Positions 19,797 to 32,558 of a stretch of 64,000 bases of DNA are shown piece after piece (within the stretch, counting starts at the first letter, position 1; every line of letters begins with the position of its first letter). Under the pieces are notes generated by a model. It saw nothing but the letters and a program-made list of their open reading frames with translations, ran no database searches and was not told where the DNA came from. This DNA comes from Casuarina equisetifolia (Eukaryota > Streptophyta > Magnoliopsida > Fagales > Casuarinaceae): contig CM052355.1 of the NCBI GenBank assembly GCA_028551475.1, positions 14,095,543 through 14,159,542 of the forward strand, in the 5' to 3' direction. The position numbers were made by a program, and so were the translations under genes.

Positions 19797-20571
19797 TTTC
19801 CTGCGACTTTTAGCCCTTTTTGTATTTGATGAGAGGAAATCCTAAGGGTGAAATAGAGACATAAGAAGCATGAGATATCTTTTCTTTTATTGTTTCGTAG
19901 ATTCATTTCCTTAAGATATCTATTGTATCATTTTTGTAGGACGAGTTAATCGTTTATTCGTAGGATGTGCTACACTTTTGTTCTCTTTCTTTCTTTGGTC
20001 GGTTCTAGGGGAGGAGAGGATTGGGGGCTCTACTTCATGATGGGCAACATAAGCAACAGATCAAGTAGACATATGGTGCTGGTTCTTCATGATGTTCTTC
20101 ATGATGTGTTCATAACTGTGGTAGTTCTGGCTGAATTTTGGCTTTTTTGTATTTTCTTTTCTTTTCAACTAACAATCATCCAATTATGTCGTTATTAACA
20201 ATTTTCTATTTAATATTATGTTAAGGGCAGCATCAATCTCAACCATATGCTCAAATGTTTGAGCGAAATGACTCATGTTGGAAGTTGCAAACAATTGTTA
20301 CACCAGAAAGTTTAGCTACTGGTCTTTTTTAAACTAGAAATCCTTTCCAACCGTTGACAAATAAATTATTTTATTATGCTTTGCTTCTTATTTTTGACAA
20401 AAGACTTAATGGGCTGTCAATTAGTTTATTTGAAATCAATCAAAAGGAATTGCGAGTTAGGAAATTCACATCAAGGTGCCACAGAAGTGAGTGAGCAAAA
20501 TTTTCGTTTGAAGTAAAAAAATTGAAGATCTATTTTCATCGTTGGAATGATGGGGAGGAGTGTTTTTCTTC
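19797..20571. other. RPF2 3' flank and spacer
   Basis: The first part is the likely 3' UTR of RPF2. The remainder is AT-rich, carries no recognisable coding sequence and leads up to the outer copia element. The exact left edge of that element is uncertain by some tens of bases. Confidence 0.45.
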
Positions 20572-20888
20572 TGTTAATTATTTATCAAGTCAGTGGTAAG
20601 CTCATGGGTTTTTCGCTCACCTTTGCTGTGCACCCTACACCAGCCGTAACAGGGGTCTTCTCGCTACTGCAAGAACGCTTTGCGCATGCCACACCGACGG
20701 GACGGCAACCACATAGGCGACCTTTTTCTTGTTCTTTCCTCCTCCTTTGTAATATAAATAAGAACGCTTGCGGGTATGTAATTTTTTTCATGGGATCAAT
20801 TTCTCTCATTTGTCTATAATGAGGTTGTCTTGTTCATCAATAAAGCAAGTTTTTCCCAAATGTTTATCTTTGTTGTCTTCTATTTACA
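20572..20888 (+). repeat. 5' LTR of the outer copia element
   Basis: It aligns along its length with 32157-32501, sharing for example catgggatcaatttctc and the region around aataaaacaagttt. It is about 28 bp shorter, mostly from one deletion near 20596, where the 3' copy keeps ccataacccatgtggc-like sequence. It ends ttaca just before the primer site. The left edge is judged from the TGTT start; a TGTTTTT at 20561 is an alternative. Confidence 0.65.
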
Positions 20889-21589
20889 TGGTATCATGAG
20901 GGCAAGGTTGAAAAAGCTGTTTTTTCCTCTTTCTCAGATTTCCGATTGAAAATATTAAGCTTGAGCCTTTTTTCTTTGATCGAAACTCACTTTTGCTCTA
21001 AATCTACAACTAGAGTGTTCCTTTTCTTGTTTCTAGTCACAAAACTGATTACAACGGTCCTCTATCACCCTCTGAACAACTAGATATCACCAATAACGAA
21101 GTAGATGACTGAATCTCCTTCTTCTCCGGCATTTCTAGAAGAAAATAGTGACATTCTTTCATTTGTTGTCCCCAAACAAGCAACATGGCATTGTTCACTT
21201 GAAGACTTATTTTGCCCTAAACACAAAGATGTCATTTCTACTTTTGTATTGTTAGCAACTGCCAAACGATGTCACTTGCACTTGTGCGCTAAGATGACGC
21301 CGTTGCCGAATCCTGCAATGACACTGTATTGTCCTTTGGTCCTCTAATGATGCCATCGTCATTCTACCTTTTGTAGTCACTATGATGGCCGAATCCGACG
21401 GCCACTCCAGTGGTTCCACCCCATAGTCTTGCCACACCAAAGCAGGAGTAAGGGGCACATTCCTTTGCAAACTTATGCTACTTTGCCCAACACTAGGCTG
21501 CATCATAAGGCCTTGGAACCCAAAAACCGACTGCAAACCCTAGATTACACCGGCCCACTCTACCTACCAATCGGAGACACAAATTTGGT

Positions 21590-21782
21590 AGCATTGGTGT
21601 TGATTAAACTCATTGGAACTTCCAATTATGTAGTTTGGAGTAAAAGAATGAAAATTGTCTTCTTGATCATGAATAAATTTGTCTTCATTGACGGATCCTA
21701 CAAGAAACCTAAACTCGGTTCATCGACCCAAACTCTTTGGGAACACTATAATGTGGTCTACCATGGATGGATTCTCAATTCC
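21590..21782 (+). pseudogene. gag fragment of the outer copia element, cut by insertion
   Basis: The translated stretch resembles the N-terminus of copia Gag, with the family phrase L-GTSNYVVWSKRM and a W-ILNS segment at its end. It stops exactly where the inner element begins. Gag-like reading in the expected order resumes right after the inner element's 3' LTR, near 26687, but contains stops. Confidence 0.65.
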
Positions 21783-22190
21783 TATTGAGACGTGATGGGG
21801 TTGTCAATGACCCACATTGGACAATTTAGGTGGTTGTTGTAGTGGCTTATGAAAGAAGTTGCAGGAAGCATGCAAAGAAGAAATGGCATGGAAGAAAAGA
21901 AATCACATGCAGCAAAAAAATGTGTTTCCTTTTTGTAATGGGCACTAGGTGTAATGATGGCAATGTATGTAGTCTAGTAGCATAAATATTTGTATGTAGT
22001 TGTGTTATGTGATGGATGGAAGGGTTGTAGTTCTAGAAGACTCTTTTGTATCTTTTGTTGGTTTTGTTGCTTTTGCCAAAAAGAAGCTTTTGTTTGCTCC
22101 CAAAACTAAGTAATGGAACTTGTCTAGTTCATTCTTGGTTGCGAATCTATTGCTCTCAAAGTCCTATCACCAAATTTATTTTCTTTAATA
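21783..22190 (+). repeat. 5' LTR of the inner copia element
   Basis: Direct repeat of 26281-26686. The shared start is ttgagacgtgatg and the shared end tttattttcttta. Terminal dinucleotides have mutated from TG...CA to TA...TA. The primer-binding site begins two bases after its end. Confidence 0.85.
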
Positions 22191-22300
22191 GTGGCATCAA
22201 AGCCAGATTGGTATCCAATCTACTCATTTTTTCCTTTTTACCAAAACCCATTCTCGATAGACACAATCTCTCTCTTCAATCTTTCTCTCACTTCTTGCCC

Positions 22301-25300
22301 ATGTCAAATAAACCCACCGGCGCCTCCTTTACTCCTACCATGACCTCGCAATTTGCTTCTATGCTTCCTCATTCTAATCTTATAGTTTCGTTCTTTAACG
22401 ATACAAATTACCATCCTTGATGTCTCAAGATTACCACCTATTTGAAGTGCCAAGGCATGTGGGAAATAGTCCAAAAAGGCTTCCAAAAATTGAAAATGGA
22501 GACGTTCTCACACTAGCTGAGCGAAAGAAGTACTGAAAGAATCAAGAGAGGAGTTGCAGGGCTATAATGGTGATGCAACTTGTTATTGCTGAAATATGCT
22601 CATGCGGATCTCTCACGCCACCACTCCTCATGAAATGTGGACAACTTTAGAAAATGAGTTTTTGGGAACTTCAAGGTACACTCCATAAAACTACAATCTC
22701 TTAAATGAGATTTAGAGTTGCTTAAGATGAAAAAAGGGAGGAAACAATTTCTAATTATTATAACATATTGAATGTTGTAGTGAGTCATATTCACTCCTTA
22801 GGGGCCTTTTTACCTGAATCTCGGGTTGTTGAGAAACTTCTTATTAGCTTGACTGAAAAATTTGACCTTATTGTCACAAATATAAAAGAAACCAAGGATT
22901 TTGCTAATATGACTATGTCTGAGCTAATGGGGTCATTAAAGGTGTTTGAGAGAAGAATTGGTCGTCAAAAGGAGAAAGGAACCTTGGAAATTGCTTTCAA
23001 AACTATTGTCACTATTGGTTCTCATTCTAGTGAAGAGAAATCAGTAGAAAGGAGTGAACATAAACTTGAACAAGCTCGATATCCCCCTTGTAAGGTTTGT
23101 AACAAAACCAATCATTTGTAAAAATATTGTTGGAGCAAGGGGAAACCTCAGTATAGACATTGTAGGAAGTTTGGTCATGTGGAAAGAAATTATAGGCTCA
23201 AGGAGACTAAGGCTAATTTAGTTGAAAATGAGGATGGGGCTGATGAAAAGGTTTTGTTCTTTACTAATTTGTCGATAACATGTGGAGATTCTAGTTTGTG
23301 GTTTGTGGATAGTGGTTGTACTAAACATATGACCCATTATGCAAAAGTGTTTAGTTATCTTGATAAGAGTTACAAATCTCGTGTAAGGCTAGGGAATGAT
23401 AGATTCATAGATGTAATTCGAAAGGGCAGTGTGTGTGTCAAAACTCTTAATGGATGAGGAACCATTTGGGATGTGTTGTTGGTTCTTGCACTTGGCTCTA
23501 ACTTACTAACTGTGGAACAAATGATGGAGAGTAAATGTCATTTACTTTTTAAAGATAAACACTATTACATTTATGATGAAAACAATGTGAAGATTGCATG
23601 TGTTCCAATGACTGGTGCTTGGAACTTTTTTCTGAGGTTCGAATATGATAATAAAATTGCCTTGAGTACTGCAGAGGATGGGTCCTAGTTATGGCATAAA
23701 TAGTTTGGACATTTAAATTTCAAGTTGTTGGAAGATCTACACATTCAACATTTGGTAAAAGGATTACATGTTGTCAAAACCCCAACAACCATTTGTGCTT
23801 TATGTTAGATTGGGAATACTACATGTGCAGCATTTCCAATCAAGGAAAATGAGAAAGGGACTACTAAATTGGAATTGATACACACTGATATATGTGGACC
23901 AATGAGAGTTCACACCAAGGAAGAGAATTGATACTTTATATTGTTTATCGTGCTAGGTGTGTTTTATTAAAGAGAAATTTGAAGCATTGAAGTGCCTTTT
24001 AAAATTCAAAAGAGAGGTAGAAACTAAGAATGGAATGAAGATCAAAACGCTGCACTCAAACAGAGGAGGGGAATATTACTAGCTGCTGTGAAAGTCAAGG
24101 CATTTTTCATCAATTGACAGCAAGTTACTCCTTAAAAAAAAATGGAGTTGCATAAAGAAAAAACAAAACTGTCATGGAAATGGCAAGGAGTATGATTGAG
24201 GAACAGAAAGTGCCAAAAAAATTTTGGGTAGAGGCAATAAATACAGCTATGTATCTCCTTAATAAAAGCCCCACATTAGCACTACAGAAAATGACACCAT
24301 ATGAAGCTTGGAAAGGAAGAAAGCTTATAGTTGATCACATCAAAGTATTCGGATCAATGTGTTTCATCATGTTCCCTTACAACTTCAACACAAACTTGAT
24401 AGCAAAACTAAACAAAGTATTTTTCTTGGATATTATTTAATTTCTAAAGCTTATTGTGTGTTTCAATTTGTCTAGCAAAAAATTGGTGATTAGTAGGGAC
24501 ATCAAGGTAGATAAAGTGCAAAATGTAATTGGAAGTTGTTGTTGGAATAACAACCAAGCAGCTCTATGCTTAAGATTTCAGACATGAGCAAAAATGTTGG
24601 ATTGATAATGCGTAGTTTGAATGAATCAATCATTGAACCTACAACAACCATTCTAGATAGTACAAAAAAGAGTCCTTATTAGGAACACGATTGGAAGAGC
24701 CCTTTAAAGATGAAAAGGAACTATCTAACATGTCACTGATCAGGATAAGAAGATTGGATGAATTGTATGAGAGCTACAACATGGCCACCTTGGAGCCAAT
24801 GTCTTATGAAGAAGCTATGGATGATGTTGAATGAAAAAGGGCTATGGATGAAGAGATTAATAGCATTAGACGTAATAACACTTGGGCTTTGACAGATTTG
24901 CTAAAAGGAAAGAAGACTGTTAGATTGAAGTGGATTTTTAAGACTAAAACATATACAAATGGAGAAGTTGTGAAGTATAAAGTGAGGCTGGTTGCTAAAG
25001 GGTATTCTCAAATTCCTGGGACTAACTTCACTAAAACCTTTGCACTAGTTGCTTGGATAGAAACCATTAGAATGATTATTGATATAGCAATCGAGTTTAA
25101 ATGGAAAATAATACAGTTAGATGTCAAGGCTGCATTTTTAAATGAAAAAAATTAAAGAATAAGTTTATGTGGAGCAGCCTCAAGGATATGTAGAAAAAAG
25201 AATGGAGGCCAAAGAACTTAAACTTAGGAAGGCGTTGTATGGTCTGTGATAGGCACCAAGGGCCTAGTATAGTAAAATCAGTAGACATTTCTTGGAACAA

Positions 25301-26278
25301 GGATTTTAGTGCAACCCAAGTGAACCAACTTTGTTTTTGTCATGCAAAGGTAACTTTATTCTCTTGGTTTCCATTTATGTTGATGAGATGATTTTATAGG
25401 AAATGATCCAAAAGGATTAATTAAGTTCAAGGAAGAGATAATGAAAGCCTTCAAAATGAATGACATGGGAGTTATGCAGTATTTTTTGGGATTGGAAATA
25501 AATTAGTTGGAATAAGGAATTTTTGTGTCATAAACCAAGTTTGTATAGATGTTGTTGGCCAAGCACCACATGAAAAAATGTAAACCGATGTCAACACCAC
25601 TGGTTCCTAGTGAAAAGATATATGCTTGTGATGGTACAAGTAAAATAGATACAATTGTTTACAGGAGCATCATCAGTAGTTTGTTATATTTAACAACAAC
25701 CTAACAAGGTAGATGCAGAATCTAACCAAAGGACACCATTATAAGCTCAAAAGAATTCTTTGATATATAAAAGGGACTTACAAGCAAGAGATCAATTTGC
25801 TTTTGTTGGATGTAGTGATAGTGATTAGGGCAGCAACATAAGAGATTCTAAAAGCATAAGTGGAGTTGCTTTCAGCCTAGGATATAAAATTTTCTCTTGG
25901 TCATCTAAGAAGCAAGACTTTATGTCCCTTTTAACTACTAAAGCAGAATATTTAGCTACATCAGCAGCTGCAAGTCAGGCAATGTGGTTGCACAGGATAA
26001 TGATGGAAATTAACTTTGAACAGAAAGAAGGAACAATGATATTCAGTGATAGCAAATCTGTTATATCCATGACCAAAAGTCCAAGCATCATTTGAGGACT
26101 AAGCATATTGACATCAAAGTGCATTATGTGTGAGAATTGGTGGAAGTTAAGAAAGTCATGTTTGAATATTATAGCAGTGGTTACTAGCTTGCTGATTTGT
26201 TCACAAAAGATTTAGGCAAAGGATAACATGAATACTTAAGAGAGCTCATTTGGGTGACAACAAACCCCTTCAAGGAAG
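22301..26278 (+). pseudogene. Degenerate gag-pol of the inner copia element
   Basis: Gag remains start with an ATG at 22301. CCHC nucleocapsid knuckles lie near 23090-23190, with a stop (23119-23121) between them. Aspartic protease (WFVDSGCTKHMT, about 23298) is followed by pre-integrase and integrase pieces (23690-24440). Reverse transcriptase begins about 24841 with NNTWALTDL and KWIFKTK and is broken by a stop near 25155. At about 25374 the active-site phrase reads YVDEM instead of YVDDM. RNase H remains (about 25830-26200) include a SKKQDFMSL-like stretch and the AEYLA motif. Integrase before reverse transcriptase places it in Ty1/copia. Described only; the frames are not intact. Confidence 0.85.
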
Positions 26279-26280
26279 GA

Positions 26281-26686
26281 TGTTGAGACGTGATGAGGTT
26301 GTCAATCACCCACATTGGACAATTTGGGTGTTTGCTGTAGTGGCTTGTGAAAGAAGTTATAGGGAACATGCAAAGGAAGAGATGGCGTGGAAGAAAAGAA
26401 ATCACATGCAGTAGAAAAGTGTGTTTCCTTTTTGTAATGGGCACTAGGTGTAATGATGGCAGTGTATGTAGTTTAGTAGGATAAATATTTGTATGCAATT
26501 ATGTTATGTGACGGATGGAAGGGTTGTAGTTCTGAAAGACTTTTGTATTTTTGTTGCTTTTGTTACTTTTGCTAAAAGGAAGCTCTTGTTTACTCCCAAA
26601 ACTAAGTCAAGGAACTTGTCCAGTTCATTCTTGGTTATGAATCTATTGCTCCCAAAGTCTTATCACTAGATTTATTTTCTTTAACA
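26281..26686 (+). repeat. 3' LTR of the inner copia element
   Basis: Direct repeat of 21783-22190 with canonical TGTT...AACA ends. A purine-rich stretch (aaggaagga, about 26273) precedes it as the polypurine tract. The base pairs that follow (atttc) match the left flank at four of five positions. Confidence 0.88.
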
Positions 26687-27331
26687 ATTTCATCTTTGAT
26701 CATGATAGCCTAATCTACACATGTGATGCAACTACAATGTGGGTCAAGTTCAAATGCATGGCACCACTAGGTTGACCTATCTAGGGTTTATAACCTAATC
26801 GATGAACTTTGCTTGATTCGCTAAGGAGGAGAGTCGATTTTAGCCTATTTAGGCTAATTAATGCAACTATAGGATGAGTTTGCTTCCTTAATGAAGTTAA
26901 CATTATTAAAGATGGTGACCTACCCACCATGGAGAGAGCACGAGGAGATGATGAAGTTTTATTAGCTTCTTCATGGCCTTGACATCTATTACTCTAACAT
27001 TAAGAGAGTAGATTTTGATGATGTGCCATTTCCTATATCTCATGAAGATCTACTCCACTTTCTATAAGTCAAAATATTGTTGAGATGCAACAAGGATTGA
27101 CAATAGGAGAACACACCTCTATTACGAAAAATTAGCTTTCGATGCACCATGTCATTGGCCACTTTGCAACAAACAACTTGTCATTTATGGTTAAGGCAGT
27201 GCAAAACAATTAGTTATGTTGGAATATATAGGATCCAACAAGTTGTTTAGGCTAATGCAAACCAAAAAATGTGTGCTATATTGAAAAAAAAATCCATAAA
27301 AAGGATAAATGCTATTGGTTGATAGGCCCAT

Positions 27332-30300
27332 AATGTTGGTATTGCAAAGTATATGGACACAATTGCAAGGAATGCTACAAAATGAACAACTACCCTCCAA
27401 GACACAAAAACTATAAGAAAGAGGCCGAGGCAAATTTATTGCTAGATGATCTTGATCATGTTTTAAGTGCTTCTTGCATTTCTTGAATGAAAATTAGAAT
27501 GCCTAGGCATACTTGGCAAGTACATTTAAATTATTTACAAAATGTTAGATAATAAATTTTGGCATTAGTGATCATATTCCACAAATCTTCCATGTTTGGA
27601 TTCAATTATTTCATGTGCATCTAGATTTATAAAAGTTAAATTTTCTTATGGTGATAACATTTTGATTACCCACATTGACAAAACCCACATATCTAAGCAC
27701 CAAAAATTGAATATTGTCCTATATTCATTAGATTTCAAGTTTAATTTGAAATTAGCTTTAAAATTTCACCATCAAAATAGCTATTCATCATATTTTTATA
27801 CTAATTTTTATGTATTTCAAGACTTTTCAATAGGTGTAGTTAAATGAGTTGGTAGAGTGAGAAATAAACTCTACTATTTTGCTACATGTCTTAATAAGAA
27901 AGACATCATACAATTTCTTAGGCATGACCTATATTTTGTAAACATATTATCAACATGTGATGTTTCAAAATCAAAACTTTGACATTGTAAGTTCAGGCAT
28001 ATATTCAACACAAAATTTTAATTTACTAATAAATTTAAATTTACAAAATTTACTTAACATGAACTTTGTATGATTTGCCTTTTTGTAAAACAAACTCATA
28101 ATCTCTTTTTTGTGCACGATGATACAATATAAAAATTTTTTTATCTGATTCATAATGATGTTAGGAACCCATATCATATCCATAATCACATTGAATCAAG
28201 TTATTTTCTCACTATAGTAGGTGACTTTTTTTGTGGAACATGGACATTCCTAATGAAAGTTAAGAGTGAGACCTTCTCACGATTAGAAAAATTTCTCAAG
28301 CTAGTAAGAAACTAATTTGACTTAAAAGTTAGGTACATTAGAACTGACAATGCATTTGATTTCTTCACCATCACAAAAAACAATTATTGTTGTCATGTAG
28401 GGTAACACATGAGAGCTTATATGTGTGCACATTACAATAAAATAGTGTAGTTGAATGCAAACATCATCACATTTTAGACATCACATAAGTACTAAAGTTT
28501 TAAAGTTCAATGCTAGACAAATTTTGGAAAAATTGTATACTCATGACAACCAATCTTATAAATAAAATGTCATTCTCAGTCTTGAATGAAGTCAACACTT
28601 TTGAAAAACTATTTAGGAAACCGCCTAAGATTATTCATCTTAAGATTTTTGGATATTTATGTCATGTCACCACTATAGGGCCTAAGGATAAGCTCGTCTC
28701 ACAAGTGACTCTTAGTATATATTCATGGGGTTTGCTCAAGGTCAAAATGGTTATATGCTTTATGATGTTAAAAGGCATAACTTTTTATAAGTCAACATAC
28801 ATGCTTTTATGAGGACATTTTTCTTTTTTTTTACTAGTAAGACATAAATCACATTCTTCCATGCAAGTACCTTTGACTAAACCCATATTGGAGGTCCCTG
28901 ACTCATACAATTCCAAGCCTCCTTATGATCTTTCACAATTTTTAGATCCAAAAGCAACCTAAGAAGGGGAAGAATTAGGTTTTTAAAAATATTTTTCTCT
29001 TTCTCTTTTCTTTTATACTATGTGAATTAATGTTCTTTTCTATGGTCTAACTCAATCAAAGTAGCAATCAAATAAGGAACGCAAAACACAATCACACAAA
29101 GACAAAATTTTAAAGGTGGTTTGGCCTAAGCCACCTTAGTACCTACTCCACCCCACCTTAGCAACCTATGAAAGTCACTCTGTAATTAACTTACTAATTA
29201 ATTATAAAGGATAACTAATCCTTTGAGTCTGATTACAAATTCTCTCTTGAAGAATTTAAATATCAATCTAATTTTCAAATGATAATATAAAATAATAATC
29301 AAAGGCTTAAATAGATGCTAAGCAAACTAGATCTTAATGTTATGGACAAAAGCCCTAATTTCATTCTTCAAACCCTAACATAATTTGTTTGTTCAATATA
29401 GATCAACAATAAGCTATTAGTAAAATATAAGTGCCAAGTTATCGCATATTTTATACAAAAGAGAACAAATGAGTAAGCTTTTAGTGATTTCTTAGTTGCA
29501 TGAGAAAATCTTAAGCAAGAAAGAGAATTTTAACTATGATAATAACGAGTTAGGTTTGATCTTACTATTTTATTTTTTTCCTTATATATATACGATCTAC
29601 TTTCTAATAGGAAGAATTCAAAATTGAGCTTTAACGGGAAGAACTTTGAATTTTCTAACCTTTTTGACATGCCTAGCACAGTAGCTCTTTTCTCCCAAAT
29701 CATCGAGACCCAAATCTAAATGAAGGCTTTAGGGTAATTTTTTCTATTTTGAGAGAAACTCATTATTTGGAGAGAACGATGTCACCACTTTAAACTTTAA
29801 GGAAAAGCTGTTGTGTAAGGCTTGGAAAAGAAGACATGAAGCGCTTACTTGCTTGTGAAGCTTTCTTTTCACTTTTTTCTTTCCAAAGGACACATAAAGA
29901 GCTTTGTACGTTATTTTCTTTTTCCCCCTATGTGAACTCAAAACTTGTTAAGAAACCATAAAGGACAAAAATTTTAAAAATGTGTGCAACCCTTTCTTTA
30001 ACTTTTCTATATATGATTTTTTTCCCATCTTGCGAGAACATGACTTAGGAAACTATGTCTAAACCTCATGAGCTTTAGCTTACTTCCATAAGTTCAAGCA
30101 TGTGTAGATGAAAGCCTAATAAAAGAGAAAATGTTAGTATAATTTTATCCCAAAACATTCATGTATATTTGCACATTTATCTATGTCATTAAAATAATAT
30201 TCCATAAGTAAATTTCAACAACAATCATCATCCATTGTTAATGATTCAATTGGCTATCATCATGAGGTTATTATTCCACCAAAATCAAATTGCACTCTTA

Positions 30301-32100
30301 TACCTTTACTACCATCATGTGACTCTTATAATGCCTTTTTTGATAATGATATCATACCCTCATTAAAGGACCTATATGAGCCACCATCTTAAATAGCTAT
30401 GGGATGATCCACTAGGCACATTGACCATCACTTTGGTCCAACAACTATGTTTCTCCTATAATTAATATTGTAAAGAGTGGATTTTTTACATGTCCCATTT
30501 CATCCTACATCTCATATGATCATCTCCTACTTGATAGCCAACACTTCATTACATCGATTTTCATTGCTATTGACCTAATTTATCACCATGAGATTATTGA
30601 CAATCCTAGGTAGCAAGACACCATAGAACAAGAGATTAAGGCATTGGAAGCAAATAACACTTGAGAGATTGTGGAGCTATTCTCGTAAAGGAAGCCTATA
30701 GGATGCAAATAAGTTTACAAGATCAAGTATAACATTGATGGTTAGTGGAGCGGTACAAGACCAAATTAGTGGTAAAAGGGTTTAGCCAAAAGAAAGGCGT
30801 GGATTATAATGAGATTTTTTCCCCAATTATTGAGCACATTACAATCAAATGTGCTTTTTAACTATCAACCTAACTATCATGGAGCATTCACCATATAGAT
30901 ATTAACAATGTATTCCTACAAAAAGACTTGAATGTTAAGATTTACATACATTTATCACTTTAGAATCTAGATGAAAAGAGTGAGAAAGTATGTAATTTGG
31001 AAATGTTCATATATAAGTTGAAACCAACAACTAGACAATTGTATGCCAAATTCACAGAGGCATTACTTACAACTAAATATTAATATTCCATGCATGATAC
31101 TTCACCATTTATCAAACAAAAAAGTAATCTAATAGTCATTTTCATAATTTATATAGATAACATCTTCATTATTGGTAATGATGTTAATGGAATTTAAGGA
31201 CTAATAATACATCTACATTAAGATTTTCACATTAAGGGCTTAGAATATTTCAAGTTCTCTCTTAGGATTGAGGTCCTAAGAGATGATAAGGGTATTCATT
31301 TGAGTTAGCACAAATACACCTTTGAGTTAATAGATGAAATGGACCTTGGGAAAACTAAGCCAATTAATAGTCTCATTGACATTAACTTGTTACTAACAAT
31401 CTTTAAGAATGAATAAAAAGCTCCAATGCCTACAAGGCAACAATTTCCTATTGGCAAATCCTTTGAAATACTAGTAACTCGTAGGAGAACTAAATTATAT
31501 AAATATTACAAGACTAGATATCTCATATATAATGCGAAATTTTGCTCATTTCATACACATGCAAAAAGTTTGATTGGAAGTAGTCATTGGATTAGTAAGA
31601 TGCCTAAAGAGTTGCCCTAGGACAGGTTTGCTATCCATTCTTCTAAAGGTTATCATATGCAAGCTTACTATGATTTTAATTACGTTAAATGTCAGCTAGA
31701 CAAAAAATTAGTTACCGACTTCTATATTATGCTTAGGAGCACTTTAATTTCATAGAAGAGTAAAAAATAGGCAATGATATCTCTTTCTTCCATAAAAGCT
31801 AAATATCAAGAAATGACGTTCACATCTTATGAGATTACTTGATTATTAGGCCTTCTTAAAGGTATAAGGGTCGACATCCCTCACCCTATAACTCTATATT
31901 ACAACAACAAGGCCACCTTGGAACTTGTTGCCAACCCTATTGTCCATCAATGTACCAAGCATATAAATGTTGATTATCATTTTATCTGCAAAAATATTCA
32001 ACATAGACTTATCAAAGCTAATCATGTTGGAATAAAGGATTAGCTAGTGAACATTTTAATCGTAGCCCTTGGGAAAATTAGCATAATCATCTCTACCATA
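27332..32100 (+). pseudogene. Degenerate pol remains of the outer copia element
   Basis: A CCHC knuckle (CWYCKVYGHNCKEC) is at about 27332. Pre-integrase-like sequence lies at 27600-27900, with integrase-like sequence at 28200-28800. Reverse-transcriptase remains from 30640 include GFSQKKGVDYNEIFSPI, and RNase H-like sequence follows. There are many stops. The order is that of copia. The decay is clearly worse than in the inner element. Confidence 0.7.
28965..30190. mobile_element. Unidentified ~1.2-kb insertion inside the outer copia pol
   Basis: Copia-like coding traces stop near 28960 and resume near 30200. The stretch between has no copia domain. It starts around acctaagaaggggaagaattagg and contains a palindrome-like ggcctaagccacc (29123). 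It looks like a separate non-autonomous element, but I found neither terminal inverted repeats nor a target duplication. Both ends are approximate. Confidence 0.4.
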
Positions 32101-32156
32101 AACCAAGTGTCATTAACTTATATTAACCATCAACTTGATTTGGGGAAAGGGGTGGG

Positions 32157-32501
32157 TGTTTAAATATGAGTCAATGTGGTAGCCATAACCCATGTGGCTA
32201 GAGCCTTTCACTAAGCTCACAAGTTTTTTGCTAACCTTTGCTACTCACCCTAGACCAATCGTAATAGAGGTCTTTTCACCTCTACAAGAAATTTCTACAC
32301 ATGCCACATACATAGGATGGAAAAATGGGTGACCTTATTCTTTTCTCTTTCTTCTTCTTTGTAACATAAATAAAAACACTTTGTGGTTGTATAATTTTTA
32401 TCATGGGATCAATTTCTCCCAATTTTCTATAATAGGGTTTTCATATTCGTTAATAAAACAAGTTTTCCCTAAATGTTTGTCTTTGTTATCTTTTATTTAC
32501 A
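32157..32501 (+). repeat. 3' LTR of the outer copia element
   Basis: It begins TGTTTAAATATGAG after a purine tract and ends ttttatttaca. It matches 20572-20888 throughout but is more diverged than the inner LTR pair, perhaps a fifth to a quarter different by eye. That makes the outer element the older of the two. Confidence 0.7.
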
Positions 32502-32558
32502 AACATGATATATGACAAATAGAAAAAGAAATGATTAATGGAATCAAATAGAGCATGA

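Larger units (their letters stand above)
21783..26686 (+). mobile_element. Inner Ty1/copia retrotransposon nested in the outer one
   Basis: The element is 4.9 kb, with direct LTRs of 408 and 406 bp that are roughly nine-tenths identical by eye. Ends are TGTT...AACA in the 3' copy (TATT...AATA in the 5' copy). Flanking 5-mers attcc (21778-21782) and atttc (26687-26691) look like a target duplication with one change. The primer site (tggcatcaaagccag, 22192) is tRNA-Met-like. Gag, protease, integrase, reverse transcriptase and RNase H remains follow in copia order. Stops and frameshifts break every domain, so the copy is dead. It sits inside the outer element's gag and therefore inserted later. 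Confidence 0.9.
20572..32501 (+). mobile_element. Old Ty1/copia retrotransposon, split by later insertions
   Basis: Diverged direct repeats at 20572-20888 and 32157-32501 are its LTRs. The first is followed at once by a tRNA-Met-type primer site (tggtatcatgag, 20889) and the second is preceded by a purine tract (ggggaaaggggtggg, 32142-32156). Internal remains run in copia order. They are a gag-like stretch (21590-21782, resuming after 26687), a CCHC knuckle (about 27332-27373), pre-integrase and integrase remains (27600-28800), reverse transcriptase (30640-31300) and RNase H remains (31660-32100). All frames have many stops and shifts, and the catalytic motif near 31157 reads YIDN rather than YVDD. 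A complete copia element and an unknown 1.2-kb insert lie inside it. I found no convincing target duplication. Confidence 0.8.
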
